Source: Rhodococcus koreensis
Lineage (GTDB): Bacteria; Actinomycetota; Actinomycetes; Mycobacteriales; Mycobacteriaceae
Assembly: GCF_900105905.1 (NCBI RefSeq)
Contig: NZ_FNSV01000005.1
Span: forward strand, 3,038,001 to 3,102,000
Direction: 5' to 3'
Length of the DNA: 64,000 nt
Every line of letters starts with the position of its first letter. Within the stretch, counting starts at the first letter, position 1. The notes beneath the pieces are model-generated. The model was not told where the DNA came from. It ran no database searches and saw only the letters and a list, made by a program, of their open reading frames with translations. Position numbers and translations under genes: made by a program. Shown here one piece after another: positions 34,282-42,432 of the stretch.

Positions 34282-36093
34282 CTATTCCGCCGACGCGAGT
34301 TTGGCCGCGGAGACGGGAACCTCGACGTCGACCGGTGCCAGCGGAAACGGCGGCGTCCCGACTCCGGCGATCCGGAAGTGGCCCCACGGGTCGCGCTCGG
34401 CGAGGGCGGCAGGTGCCTCGCGACCGTCGCCGATGGTGAGGAACAGCGGGGTGCGGTTGCGCTGCTTCGCCGCGTCGACGCCGTCGCCGACGACGCGGCC
34501 GTACCAGTGGTACAGACCGTCCAGCGGTTCGAGGTGACCGTTCAGGAAGACCTCGACGGCCACGGTCAGGTCGCCGGACGTGAGCACCCCCGGCCCCCGG
34601 TACTCGGTGTCGTCCTCGCGTTCGGTGAGTGAACTCAGCTCGAAGTGCCGGTCGTCGGGGGTACGCAGGCGCCGCCAGTACGATGCGCTCGAACCCGGCC
34701 ACGCCGCCCGGTTGCGGCCGGCGGAATCGAGGTACCAGCTGTCGCAACCACCCGAATTCCACACCGAGCCCTCGAGTTTGCGGTGGATCACCCGGTTGAA
34801 TTCACGCTGCGCGCCTGCCCGCACCTCGATCCGCGTTGCGTCCCGTTTCTGCATCAGCGCCAGGCAGCGGGTGATGTAGTGCGCCTGGGCCTCGATGACG
34901 AAGACGATCGACTGATTGCCGCCTCCGGAGTTCGGCCCCATCATGAGGAAGAAGTTCGGGAACCCCGTCACCGCGACACCGAGGTACGCCTCCATGCCGT
35001 CGCGCCAGGCCCGCTGGATCGTGAGCCCGCGACGACCCACGATGTGCTCGTTCTCGAATCGGTCGCCGACCGCGAATCCCGTGCCGTAGACGATGACGTC
35101 CGCGTCGTGCATGCGCCCGTCCTCGGTGCGGATCCCGCGCTCGGTGACCTCCGAGATGCCCGACGTGACGAGGTCGACGTTCTCCCGTTGCAGGGCCGGG
35201 TAGAAGTTGCTGGACACCAGGATTCGCTTGCATCCGATCGTGTAACCGGGGGTCAGGGCGGCACGCAGGGCGGGGTCGTGCACCTGCCTCCGCAACAGTC
35301 CCCGGGCGGCCGATTCCAGCACCGTCATCAGTCGTGGGTGCAGGAACCCGGCGATCAGCGATTCGTGGCTCCAGTAGATCGCGCGGCGGTAGGCCTTCTG
35401 CGCGCCGGGCACAGTCTTGAACACCGCCTTCTCGCCTGCGGTGATCGGGCGGTCCAGCTTCGGCAGGATCCAGTGCGGTGTCCGCTGGAAGACGTCGACG
35501 TGTGCGGCCGTCTTCGCGACCTCGGGCACGAACTGCACGGCACTGGCTCCCGTGCCGACGACCGCGACCCGCTTACCCGTCAGGTCGACCGAGTGATCCC
35601 ATTCGGCGGAGTGGAATGCTTTTCCCCGAAACGACTCTCGTCCGGCGAACGCGGGAACGCTGGGTTTGTGCAGCGGCCCCGGGCCCGCGACGACGATCCG
35701 CGCGTGGAACACGGAACCCGAGCGGGTCTCGACCCGCCACCGGTCCGTGGTCTCGTCGAAGTCGTAGGCGATCACCTCGGCACCGAACCGAAGGTGGGGC
35801 GCCAGGTCGTAGTCGCGGACCACGCGCTCGATGTAGTCGAGAATCTCGGGCTGCCGCGCGTACATCCGGGTCCATTTCCGGTTGGGCGCGAAGGAGAACG
35901 AGTACATCAGCGACATCACGTCACAGCCGCACCCCGGATACGTGTTCTCCCGCCACGTTCCGCCCACGCGATCGGCCTTCTCGAGGACGACGAAGTTTTC
36001 CTGCCCCGCCTCCTTCAGCTTGATCGCCATGCACAATCCGGCGAATCCGGTACCGACGACGAGGACGTCCGGCTCGGCGAATTTGTCGGTCAC
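34282..36093 (-). CDS. Baeyer-Villiger-type flavin monooxygenase fused to a DUF4873-like domain
   Basis: 603 residues. The FAD motif VLVVGTGFAGLCMAIKL is at the N-terminus, GKRVAVVGTGASAVQFVPEV is the NADPH site, and FHSAEWDHSVDLTG fits the family FxGxxxHxxxW-type fingerprint region. After residue 490 comes an extra beta-rich domain beginning near YRGPGVLTSGDLTVAVEVFL, which resembles DUF4873. GTG 36093 overlaps the stop of the AurF-like gene (GTGA), so both oxygenases are co-translated. The substrate is unknown. Confidence 0.88.
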   Translation of the reverse strand: MTDKFAEPDVLVVGTGFAGLCMAIKLKEAGQENFVVLEKADRVGGTWRENTYPGCGCDVMSLMYSFSFAPNRKWTRMYARQPEILDYIERVVRDYDLAPHLRFGAEVIAYDFDETTDRWRVETRSGSVFHARIVVAGPGPLHKPSVPAFAGRESFRGKAFHSAEWDHSVDLTGKRVAVVGTGASAVQFVPEVAKTAAHVDVFQRTPHWILPKLDRPITAGEKAVFKTVPGAQKAYRRAIYWSHESLIAGFLHPRLMTVLESAARGLLRRQVHDPALRAALTPGYTIGCKRILVSSNFYPALQRENVDLVTSGISEVTERGIRTEDGRMHDADVIVYGTGFAVGDRFENEHIVGRRGLTIQRAWRDGMEAYLGVAVTGFPNFFLMMGPNSGGGNQSIVFVIEAQAHYITRCLALMQKRDATRIEVRAGAQREFNRVIHRKLEGSVWNSGGCDSWYLDSAGRNRAAWPGSSASYWRRLRTPDDRHFELSSLTEREDDTEYRGPGVLTSGDLTVAVEVFLNGHLEPLDGLYHWYGRVVGDGVDAAKQRNRTPLFLTIGDGREAPAALAERDPWGHFRIAGVGTPPFPLAPVDVEVPVSAAKLASAE

Positions 36094-36986
36094 AGGAATC
36101 CCCCGCGCCGCCACAGCGCGCGGGAGGTCGCTCGCATGAGGCCGTTCTCCTCGAGGAACGCTGCCAGCGATTCGAACCCGCGGCGTTGATTCTCGCGAAA
36201 GTTCGGATTTGCCAGCGCCTGTCGGCGCGCCTCCTTCGGATCGAGTCCGGCCCGCTCGTACATGACCGGGTTGGTGAACAGCCGCTGGAACAGCGGGCCG
36301 CCGATCCCCTGCAGCGTGCCGACCCACATCCGGTCGATCCGGTGGCCTTCCGCGACACGGCGACGCACCCCCTCGCGCGCGAAGCGGATGTGCCGGGACT
36401 CCTCGGTGACGTGGATCCGCATCAGCCGGGAGATCATCGGCTGCAATTGCGGGTCTTCGAGGACGCGCCGCTGCGTGGCGTCGAAGATCTCCTCGCCGAT
36501 CAGCGCGGCCACCCAGAGCATGGTTCCGCGAAATGTCCTGGGCAGCACGTTGACCACGACGGCCTGGTACCACCGGAGCTGGAAGGGCTTGGCGCCCATC
36601 TGCTCGATGGCGCGGCCGAACATCGTCATGTGCCTGCACTCGTCGCCCATCTCGGTGAGCATGTACCGGGTGTGCAGCGAACTCGGATCGTTGTGCAGCA
36701 GCGCGCGCAGCAGGGCCTGGTTGAGGATGTTCTCGAACCAGATTCCGACGCTGAGGATGTTCGCCGATTCCTGCCGGGACAGTTCGATGCGCTGCGCCTC
36801 GCTCATCGCGTCCCACATCTCCGTTCCCCACAGGGACAGGACCTGCGGCGGCAGGAAGTACTTGCCGTCCTCGAGCGGCGCGTCCCAGTCGATGTCGACG
36901 ACGGGAGCGTACGAGCGTTTGACGGAACCCGCGAGGAGTCTGCCGGCGACTTCCTCCCGGTCGATCGTGTGTGAACGCTGAGACAT
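36090..36986 (-). CDS. AurF-like diiron oxygenase
   Basis: 298 residues. Iron-ligand helices are visible: WFENILNQALLRALL, MLTEMGDECRHMTMFGRA (ExxxH pattern), ALIGEEIFDATQRR and RIHVTEESRHIRFAREGV (ExxxH). This is the four-helix diiron core of p-aminobenzoate N-oxygenase AurF and relatives, which oxidise amines to nitro groups or hydroxylate other substrates. ATG 36986 begins MSQRSHT. It is coupled to the monooxygenase and divergent from a TetR gene. Confidence 0.87.
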   Translation of the reverse strand: MSQRSHTIDREEVAGRLLAGSVKRSYAPVVDIDWDAPLEDGKYFLPPQVLSLWGTEMWDAMSEAQRIELSRQESANILSVGIWFENILNQALLRALLHNDPSSLHTRYMLTEMGDECRHMTMFGRAIEQMGAKPFQLRWYQAVVVNVLPRTFRGTMLWVAALIGEEIFDATQRRVLEDPQLQPMISRLMRIHVTEESRHIRFAREGVRRRVAEGHRIDRMWVGTLQGIGGPLFQRLFTNPVMYERAGLDPKEARRQALANPNFRENQRRGFESLAAFLEENGLMRATSRALWRRGGFL

Positions 36987-37025
36987 CGCTGATCCCTTCG
37001 TCGAGAGCGATTCCCTCTCGTTGCC

Positions 37026-37087
37026 GTTTATAGGTAAAACGTAAACCCGGGTGTGACCCAGGTCAATGGTTGTCTGTAACTCGAGTT
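37026..37087. promoter_or_regulatory. Divergent promoter with candidate TetR operators
   Basis: The 154-base gap between the AurF-like and TetR genes contains a perfect 10-bp palindrome AACTCGAGTT (37078-37087), flanked by TGT and CACA. It also holds a spaced dyad GTTTA-N11-TAAAC (37026-37046). Either could be the TetR operator; the first is more symmetrical. Confidence 0.5.
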
Positions 37088-37140
37088 CACATTTGCACTT
37101 CCGGTTTGCACCCACCCCACCCGACCAGCACAATCAGGCC

Positions 37141-37758
37141 GTGAGGACGCGGCCGACGACACCGACCCCGAGCGAACTCCGGGAAAAGATCCTCGACGCG
37201 GCCGAACAGTGCCTGATCGAACTCGGGTACAGCACCCGACTTCATGCGGTCATCGCCGAGCGAGCGGGACTGTCGGGGCCCACGCTCTACAAACACGTCG
37301 GCGACCAGTCCGCCATCCTCGAGGCCCTCTTCCAGCGGGAAATCTCCCGTTTCTTCGTCGTCCTCGACCCCATACTGCGGGGACGGCAGAGCCAACTCCA
37401 GGTGCGATTCGTCGACGCCGTCGTGTTCGCCGTCCAGTACGCCCGCGGACACCGGTTGCTGCAGAAGGGATTGCGCGACGACCCCGAGGTGGTGCTCCCC
37501 TGGTTCACGGTGAAGGCGAAGCCGATGATCGAACTCGGGGCGCAACTGCTGACCCCCCACTTCGAGCGCCTGTTCACGCCCGAGCAACTGTCGGGGGTGA
37601 GTCCCGCCGCCATCTCCGAGTGGGCGTTCCGGATCATCGGTTCCCTCGTCATCACGGAGGGAATCGTGGACACATCCGACGAGCAGGCATTGCGCGGGTT
37701 CGTCCGGTCCCTGCTGTCGATCGCGTTCATCCCGCAACCGGACGTGCATATTCCTTGA
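37141..37758 (+). CDS. TetR-family transcriptional regulator
   Basis: 205 residues. The N-terminal helix-turn-helix is LREKILDAAEQCLIELGYST and AVIAERAGLSGPTLYKHVGD. The ligand domain is helical and not informative. GTG 37141 is the best start; earlier in-frame codons run through the operator region. Divergent from the AurF/monooxygenase pair, which it probably represses. The IS607 element begins within a few tens of bases of its stop, and a 16-bp palindrome starts at the last base of the stop codon. Confidence 0.88.
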   Translation: MRTRPTTPTPSELREKILDAAEQCLIELGYSTRLHAVIAERAGLSGPTLYKHVGDQSAILEALFQREISRFFVVLDPILRGRQSQLQVRFVDAVVFAVQYARGHRLLQKGLRDDPEVVLPWFTVKAKPMIELGAQLLTPHFERLFTPEQLSGVSPAAISEWAFRIIGSLVITEGIVDTSDEQALRGFVRSLLSIAFIPQPDVHIP

Positions 37759-37773
37759 CGCGTATATACGCGT
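37758..37773. repeat. 16-bp perfect palindrome at the TetR/IS607 junction
   Basis: ACGCGTATATACGCGT is perfectly self-complementary. It overlaps the last base of the TetR stop codon and lies directly next to GGGG at 37775-37778, a possible IS607 end because this family targets GG. It may be a short terminator or part of the element end; no T-run follows. Confidence 0.6.
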
Positions 37774-38100
37774 AGGGGCCAGCAGCGCATCTACAGCGTC
37801 TGCATAGATCTCATGCTTCCTACCACTGACGTGGCTGGCGTGGGAGATGTATGTACTTCACGGCTACCCGTACCCTGCGGTGTTACGGGTTGTACCGTGT
37901 CCCACACCGACGCTTGTGGCGCAGGAACAGTCTTTGTCTGGTTCACCCCCACCGGTGGTGTCGCGGCGGGAGCACTGTGACGGACACGGCGATGCCGCGG
38001 CCGGCTCGGAGTGGGACACATTTTGTCGCGGCATCGGCGCACCGGCGCATGCTCGACCACCCGGATCTGCGGATTCCGGCCGCGCTTCCGAACGGCTTTT
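37774..38100 (-). ncRNA. Predicted omega (reRNA) region of TnpB
   Basis: TnpB nucleases use an RNA made from the 3' end of their own gene and the adjoining element end, with the guide read from flanking DNA. Here the TnpB frame continues about 100 residues past its zinc ribbon (residue 500 onward) in low-conservation Pro/Arg-rich sequence. That is the pattern expected when the coding frame overlaps this RNA. Boundaries are estimates; the guide would lie below position 37,774. Confidence 0.4.
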
Positions 38101-39602
38101 CCGCGTCCCAGCAATGCTCGTTTGGCCAGGTTCACGGCGGCCACATGGTCACGGTTTCCGCCAATTTTGCACCCCGAACACCATGCGGTGTGGTATCCGC
38201 CGGGGCGAGAGAGTGGTTCGTTGCAGCCCGGACACTGCGCGGAGGATCCGCGTGCCGGTACGGACACCACCACCGCACCGACACCGGCGGTGGTGTGCGT
38301 GAGGGCGTCGACGGCTTGGCGGCGGGCCGATTGCGCGGCCCGATTGTTGTTGACGCGCCCGTGCCCGCGGGTTTCGAGGGTGGTGAGGTCTTCCACCGCG
38401 ATCACCGTCGCGCCCGCCGCGGCAGCGAAGTCGGTAACCTGGGAGCTGAAGTGAAACGCCATTTCCCGGTTGATCTTCCCCCGCTTGATGCCCACCGCCT
38501 CGCGGTGGGCATCGAGGACGGCGATCTTCGCATCGAGTTGTGCTCGGACCTCGGGGGGAGCGGTCGCGGCGAGCCGGCGCAGGCGAGCAGCTTTGCGGTG
38601 CAGCAGTTGACCCTCGGTTTGCAGGCGCGCCAGTTTGATCCCAAGGCCGCGATCGTCGTAGGTCCAGCCCTGGTAATCAGACACCAGTCCGTCCGGGGTT
38701 TCGGTGGTGATGGCGGCGGCGCCGAGAGTGGCCGGGGACCAGTCCACGCCCACCGCGCAAGTTCCCGAGGTCACATCAGCGGCGGGGACCGTCTCGGTGG
38801 CCGCGCACCGCAACAGCAGACCTCGGTGGTCGAGATGAAGGGTCGGGAGATGCCACTCGCTGATCGGCCGCCCGTGCAGGTGCGGTGGGATCGCGGCGGT
38901 CAACCGGACTCGTCGCCACTGCGCGCGTCCCGTCGGGGCGACGGTGGTGGGGAGTTTCACCGTCAACGTCATGACGGTGTCTGTGACGGTGAGGTGTGCG
39001 AGTTGTCGATCCGCTGCGGACAGCCGAGCCATCGCCGAGGTCTTCGGTGGTGCCTGCATGTCGGTGATCCGCAACCGGCCGGCGAGTGCCCCGCCCTCGC
39101 GGCGGGCGCGCGCGGTGAGCTGCCGCACCACGCCTCGGACGAATCCGGCCGGGAGGTACTCCGCCTCAGTGGTGGGTGCGGCGAGGCGGCTGGTGGCCGG
39201 GTCGAACCGGGCCGACAGCGACGCGATGGCGGTGTCTCGGTATGCCAGGGTCCGCAGCGTCGCCACCGCTTGTGCGGTCACCACCCGCGTGACACGCGAC
39301 GGGACGTAGACCCCGTCCGGGTAATGCGGGGTCCAGCCCAGACGCGCAGCAGCGACATGACCCTGTATCGGGAGCTTGCGGCCCTGGCGGTCCACGCCGG
39401 CGGCCAGGACATCGAAGGTGGCCGGTTGCCACAGCCGCGCCAGCATCTGCGCTTCGGCGCCCGAGATCAGGTCGAGCAACCACCCCACCCGGGTGTCGAC
39501 GTCGTCGAGCCCGATCGGCTCACCGGTGATGTCATCGACCGCCAGGTAGGGGCGGGTGGTGAACGAGAACTGCCGCAGCGCAGTGTATCCGGCGTTGGCC
39601 AT
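37791..39602 (-). CDS. tnpB: TnpB RNA-guided nuclease of the IS607 element
   Basis: 603 residues. The RuvC-type triad appears intact: Asp287 in CAVGVDWSP, Glu404 in VIAVEDLTTLE, and Asp485 in GGNRDHVAAVNL. The zinc ribbon has Cys457, Cys460, Cys475 and Cys478. TnpB cuts DNA matching the guide of its own reRNA and helps keep the element in place. The protein is longer than usual because of the C-terminal tail after residue 500. It begins four bases after the tnpA stop, in the usual IS607 order. Confidence 0.88.
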   Translation of the reverse strand: MANAGYTALRQFSFTTRPYLAVDDITGEPIGLDDVDTRVGWLLDLISGAEAQMLARLWQPATFDVLAAGVDRQGRKLPIQGHVAAARLGWTPHYPDGVYVPSRVTRVVTAQAVATLRTLAYRDTAIASLSARFDPATSRLAAPTTEAEYLPAGFVRGVVRQLTARARREGGALAGRLRITDMQAPPKTSAMARLSAADRQLAHLTVTDTVMTLTVKLPTTVAPTGRAQWRRVRLTAAIPPHLHGRPISEWHLPTLHLDHRGLLLRCAATETVPAADVTSGTCAVGVDWSPATLGAAAITTETPDGLVSDYQGWTYDDRGLGIKLARLQTEGQLLHRKAARLRRLAATAPPEVRAQLDAKIAVLDAHREAVGIKRGKINREMAFHFSSQVTDFAAAAGATVIAVEDLTTLETRGHGRVNNNRAAQSARRQAVDALTHTTAGVGAVVVSVPARGSSAQCPGCNEPLSRPGGYHTAWCSGCKIGGNRDHVAAVNLAKRALLGRGKAVRKRGRNPQIRVVEHAPVRRCRDKMCPTPSRPRHRRVRHSAPAATPPVGVNQTKTVPAPQASVWDTVQPVTPQGTGSREVHTSPTPATSVVGSMRSMQTL

Positions 39603-39605
39603 CAG

Positions 39606-40232
39606 TTAGTCCTCTCCAACCGTGCTGCCGCATCGCCGACGAAGTCGACGTTGATTCCGCTTCGACCGCAATTGGTAGTAGCGGCCGGAAAACGAGGCGA
39701 GCAATGCCATGAAGTCGTCCATCAGCTCCTCTACCAGCGCCTTGTCCCCATGTTCACGCAGGACCTCGACCTTAACGCCGACCACCGACAGGTAACGTTC
39801 GATCCATGCCACCGGAGAATCGCGCCAACCGATCTCGCCACACCACTCGCACCACCGTGAACCGGCCCTTGGCTGTGTCGTCGAGCATCCGATTCAGTCC
39901 CGCTCGGGTCTCCCGCAGACCGGAACCACGATCCTTGTAGGCCCTGTACACGGTGCCGGTGGCACTCTCACGAAGCACCTTCTCTTGATTGGCAAGCGAG
40001 GATTCCTGACCGGTAGAGCCGGACACCCGGCCATACAATGCTTCCGCCCTGTCGGCCCGAACGCTCTCCGGTGTAGGTCGACCCAGGTAGATGTCGAGAT
40101 CCTCCCGATCGAATACTCGCTGATCGGAACCTGTACGCCGAGACGGAAACCGGCCGTCCGACGCGGCCTTCCGGACCCCCACCACCGACATGTTCAGGTA
40201 TGCCGCCGCCTCGCCGCCTCGCCGATGCGCAT
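39606..40232 (-). pseudogene. tnpA: IS607-type serine recombinase TnpA, two frameshifts
   Basis: A MerR-like helix-turn-helix (EAAAYLNMSVVGVRKAASDG) and a serine-recombinase catalytic part (ALYGRVSGSTGQESSLANQ, RVVWRDRLARFS) sit in one frame. The conserved C-terminus (VAWIERYLSVVGVKVEVLRE) is in another. The natural start MRIGEAA (ATG 40232) is in a third register. An 8-bp tandem duplication, CCGCCTCG at 40206-40221, breaks codon 8, and one extra G near 39812 breaks the frame before VAWIERYL. Removing both restores a continuous protein. A TTG at 40239 could restart the first part, but the second break remains. Confidence 0.85.
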
Positions 40233-40258
40233 GATCCAATAGTGACAGGAAGGACTAG

Positions 40259-40408
40259 GAAGTTTTAGGGATTGCGGTAACAGTTGAGAGCCTGCACCGC
40301 GAACCGTTCGACGAGTTCGAACAGTGGTTGCAGCCCTACCGCCGGCTGTGGACACACCACCTCGACGCCCTCGAGCGGCACCTCGATTCGAAGGAGACCT
40401 CGTCATGA
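40259..40408 (+). pseudogene. C-terminal remnant of an ArsR-family regulator gene
   Basis: The open frame from 40259 ends in VTVESLHREPFDEFEQW, LQPYRRLWTHHLDALERHL and DSKETSS with TGA at 40406-40408. These match the end of ArsR regulators that precede SRPBCC (AHSA1) genes. The TGA overlaps the ATG of the SRPBCC gene, as in intact pairs. The upstream helix-turn-helix part is missing, cut off by the IS607 element, and is not found on the element's other side. Confidence 0.8.
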
Positions 40409-40968
40409 CCGAGTCGGACGCACGACGCGACTATCGCCCCGGCCCACTCCGGCACGCCGAAGCACGACCTGACGGCACCCGATGGGCATTGACCTTCGTC
40501 CGCGAGTTCACGCACTCGCCTGCCGCTCTGTGGACAGCACTCACCGACCCCGGCGAACTGCCGCAGTGGGCGCCGTACACCGCGGACCGGGACCTCGGCA
40601 CGGTCGGTCCCGCCACCCTGACCATGGTCGACGGGCCGGACCGCATCGAACTCGACGGCACCGTGACACGGGCCGAGGCGCCGCACGTTCTCGAACACGC
40701 CTGGGGTGACGACGTTCTGCTGTGGACGATCGAGGAAACCGGCGAGGGAATGCGACTGACTTTGCGCCACACGCTCGACGACCAGCGCACCGCGGCGATG
40801 ACGGCCGCCGGGTGGCACATGTGCCTGGACGTCGCCGAGGCCCTGCTCGACGGCAACCCGATCGGACCGATCGTCGGCGCCGACGCGATGAACTACGGCT
40901 GGCGCGCACTCAACGAGCAGTACTCCGAACGCCTCGGCGTCGAACCGATCGATCCGACGCTGCCGTGA
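40405..40968 (+). CDS. SRPBCC (AHSA1-like) family protein
   Basis: 187 residues. It has the START-like pattern RWALTFVREFTHSPAALWTAL, TDPGELPQWAPYTADRD, HVLEHAWGDDVLLWTIEETG and MRLTLRHTLDDQRTAAMTAAGWHMCL. Members bind hydrophobic ligands; specific roles are mostly unknown. It was the second gene of an arsR-SRPBCC pair (ATGA overlap), but its regulator has been destroyed, so its expression now probably depends on other upstream DNA. Confidence 0.87.
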   Translation: MTESDARRDYRPGPLRHAEARPDGTRWALTFVREFTHSPAALWTALTDPGELPQWAPYTADRDLGTVGPATLTMVDGPDRIELDGTVTRAEAPHVLEHAWGDDVLLWTIEETGEGMRLTLRHTLDDQRTAAMTAAGWHMCLDVAEALLDGNPIGPIVGADAMNYGWRALNEQYSERLGVEPIDPTLP

Positions 40969-41009
40969 ATCGGCGACGGCCGTCCGCCGCTCCCCGGTAC
41001 CGTTGACTC

Positions 41010-41360
41010 ATGGGCCTGCAATGGGAAGCCGTGGTGGTCAACGCCGTCGATCCGACAGCCCTCGGACGCTGGTGGGCCGAGGCCCTGGGCTGGGGCGCCG
41101 TGACCGACGCCGACGGCGACGTCCACATCCGGCCCCGGGCCGACAGCCACCCGGAGATCCTGTTCGTCGCCGTTCCGGACCGCAAAAAGATTCCGAACCG
41201 GCTCCACCTCGACTTCCGGCCCGACGATCAGCAGACCGAGGTCGAACGGCTACTCGCACTCGGCGCCCGGCACGCGGATGTCGGTCAGGGCGAGCAGAGT
41301 TGGGTGGTGCTCGCCGATCCGGAGGGCAACGAGTTCTGCGTACTCTCCGGCCGGCCCTGA
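41010..41360 (+). CDS. VOC (glyoxalase-like) family protein, single domain
   Basis: 116 residues. The vicinal-oxygen-chelate pattern is VVVNAVDPTALGRWWAEALG, RLHLDFRPDDQQTEVERLLALGA and WVVLADPEGNEFCVL. A His and terminal Glu in the usual metal positions are present. It could be a dioxygenase, lyase or resistance protein; the reaction is not deducible. ATG 41010 begins MGLQWEAV. Confidence 0.85.
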   Translation: MGLQWEAVVVNAVDPTALGRWWAEALGWGAVTDADGDVHIRPRADSHPEILFVAVPDRKKIPNRLHLDFRPDDQQTEVERLLALGARHADVGQGEQSWVVLADPEGNEFCVLSGRP

Positions 41361-41365
41361 CGCGA

Positions 41366-41845
41366 TCAGGCCACCTTCGCCCGCAGGGCTCGCAGCGCCT
41401 CGTGCTGCACGACCAGAACCCGGCCCACCGGGAGGCCGAGGACGCCCGCGGTGTCGTGCGCGGACAGTCCGTCGATGACCCGCAGCAGCACGATCTCCCG
41501 CGCGGTGGGGTCGAGTCCGTGCAGTAATCGGGCCACTTCCGCCGGGAGGTCGGGGCTTCCGGAACTGCCCTGCGCGTCCGCGACGGTCCGGCTCACGACG
41601 CGGTACACCTCACGGACCGGATGGTCACTGCGGGCGAGGGACGGAAGCTGCCGCGCCACCGCGAGCAGCGCCTGCTGCGCCACCTCGTCCGCGGGCCGCG
41701 TGACCTGCGTGGAATTCCCCACGCGGGTACGGCAATACCGCACCACCTGCGGCCACAGCGTCGCCGTCATCCGCTGCACGGCCTCGCGATCCCCCGCCGC
41801 GGCGGCCGTCGCCGCCGAATGTAATTCCTCGTCAAGCACACTCAT
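41366..41845 (-). CDS. ECF-type RNA polymerase sigma factor, SigD-like
   Basis: 159 residues. Region 2 text is AVQRMTATLWPQVVRYCRTR with DEVAQQALLAVARQLP, and region 4 is GLDPTAREIVLLRVIDGLSA with HDTAGVLGLPVGRVLVVQHE. It resembles mycobacterial SigD. ATG 41845 (MSVLDEELH, AGGG upstream) is preferred; an ATG at 41950 would add 35 Arg-rich residues without a matching family segment. Convergent with the VOC gene; no anti-sigma gene is adjacent. Confidence 0.8.
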   Translation of the reverse strand: MSVLDEELHSAATAAAAGDREAVQRMTATLWPQVVRYCRTRVGNSTQVTRPADEVAQQALLAVARQLPSLARSDHPVREVYRVVSRTVADAQGSSGSPDLPAEVARLLHGLDPTAREIVLLRVIDGLSAHDTAGVLGLPVGRVLVVQHEALRALRAKVA

Positions 41846-41970
41846 GCTGCCCTCGATCCCCCGACCTCGCCGTCTCCGGTCATCCGTGACGGCGCTTCCG
41901 TACTCATCTTCCGACACACGAGGGGGCAACACATCCGGGAAGTTCCCCATTTCCCGGTGCGTGAAACCAC

Positions 41971-42432
41971 CTACATGTCCGGCTTCCTGCGCAAGTTCTT
42001 GGTCTGGCCGCGTTGCTTCTTGGCGTCGAGTCTTCGCCGGTGTGAACCCTTGGTCGCCTTGGTCGGACGCCGGGTCCGCGTTTCGGCCAGGACGGCCGCG
42101 CGCAGCAGCGCCGCCATCCGGGCCCGTGCCGCGCGCCGATTGCGCAGTTGCGAACGGGTTTCGGACGCCGTCACGCTGACCACACCGTCAACGAGCCTGT
42201 GTCCCAGCTGAACCTGCATGCGTTCGAGCTGGGCGGGAGACAGGGTCGACAACGTCCACAGGTTCACCCGGAGTTCCACCCGCGAGTCCGTGGTGTTCAC
42301 TCCCTGGCCGCCGGGACCACCGGCGCGGGAGAACCGCCACTGCAACTCGGCGGCCGGGACGACGAGCGACCGGGTGATCTCCAGGTCGTCGGTGACCTCG
42401 CCGCCGGGAAACACCGGAGGAACTTCGCTCAC
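41971..42432 (-). CDS. arfB: ArfB-like alternative ribosome-rescue peptidyl-tRNA hydrolase
   Basis: 153 residues. The GGQ motif lies in RAGGPGGQGVNTTDSRVEL (GGQ at 41-43). The basic C-terminal tail (RRRLDAKKQRGQTKNLRRKPDM) is what ArfB inserts into the empty mRNA channel. It hydrolyses peptidyl-tRNA on ribosomes stalled without a stop codon. GTG 42432 overlaps the stop of the esterase gene (GTGA), so translation is coupled. Confidence 0.92.
   Translation of the reverse strand: MSEVPPVFPGGEVTDDLEITRSLVVPAAELQWRFSRAGGPGGQGVNTTDSRVELRVNLWTLSTLSPAQLERMQVQLGHRLVDGVVSVTASETRSQLRNRRAARARMAALLRAAVLAETRTRRPTKATKGSHRRRLDAKKQRGQTKNLRRKPDM

Larger units (their letters stand above)
37774..40268. mobile_element. 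IS607-family insertion element (ends approximate)
   Basis: The element contains a frameshifted serine-recombinase tnpA and an intact tnpB on the reverse strand in the IS607 order. IS607 elements lack terminal inverted repeats and insert at GG, so exact ends cannot be read off. The low end is placed at the GGGG after the TetR gene. The high end is placed near the start of arsR-like sequence at about 40,265-40,280. Fragmented arsR sequence on the high side shows that it entered or replaced part of another locus. Confidence 0.7.

Noticed and set aside
37774..40268. Host-derived CRISPR-Cas12 locus
   Set aside because: TnpB sits beside a serine-recombinase gene in IS607 order and there is no CRISPR array; it is a transposon nuclease.
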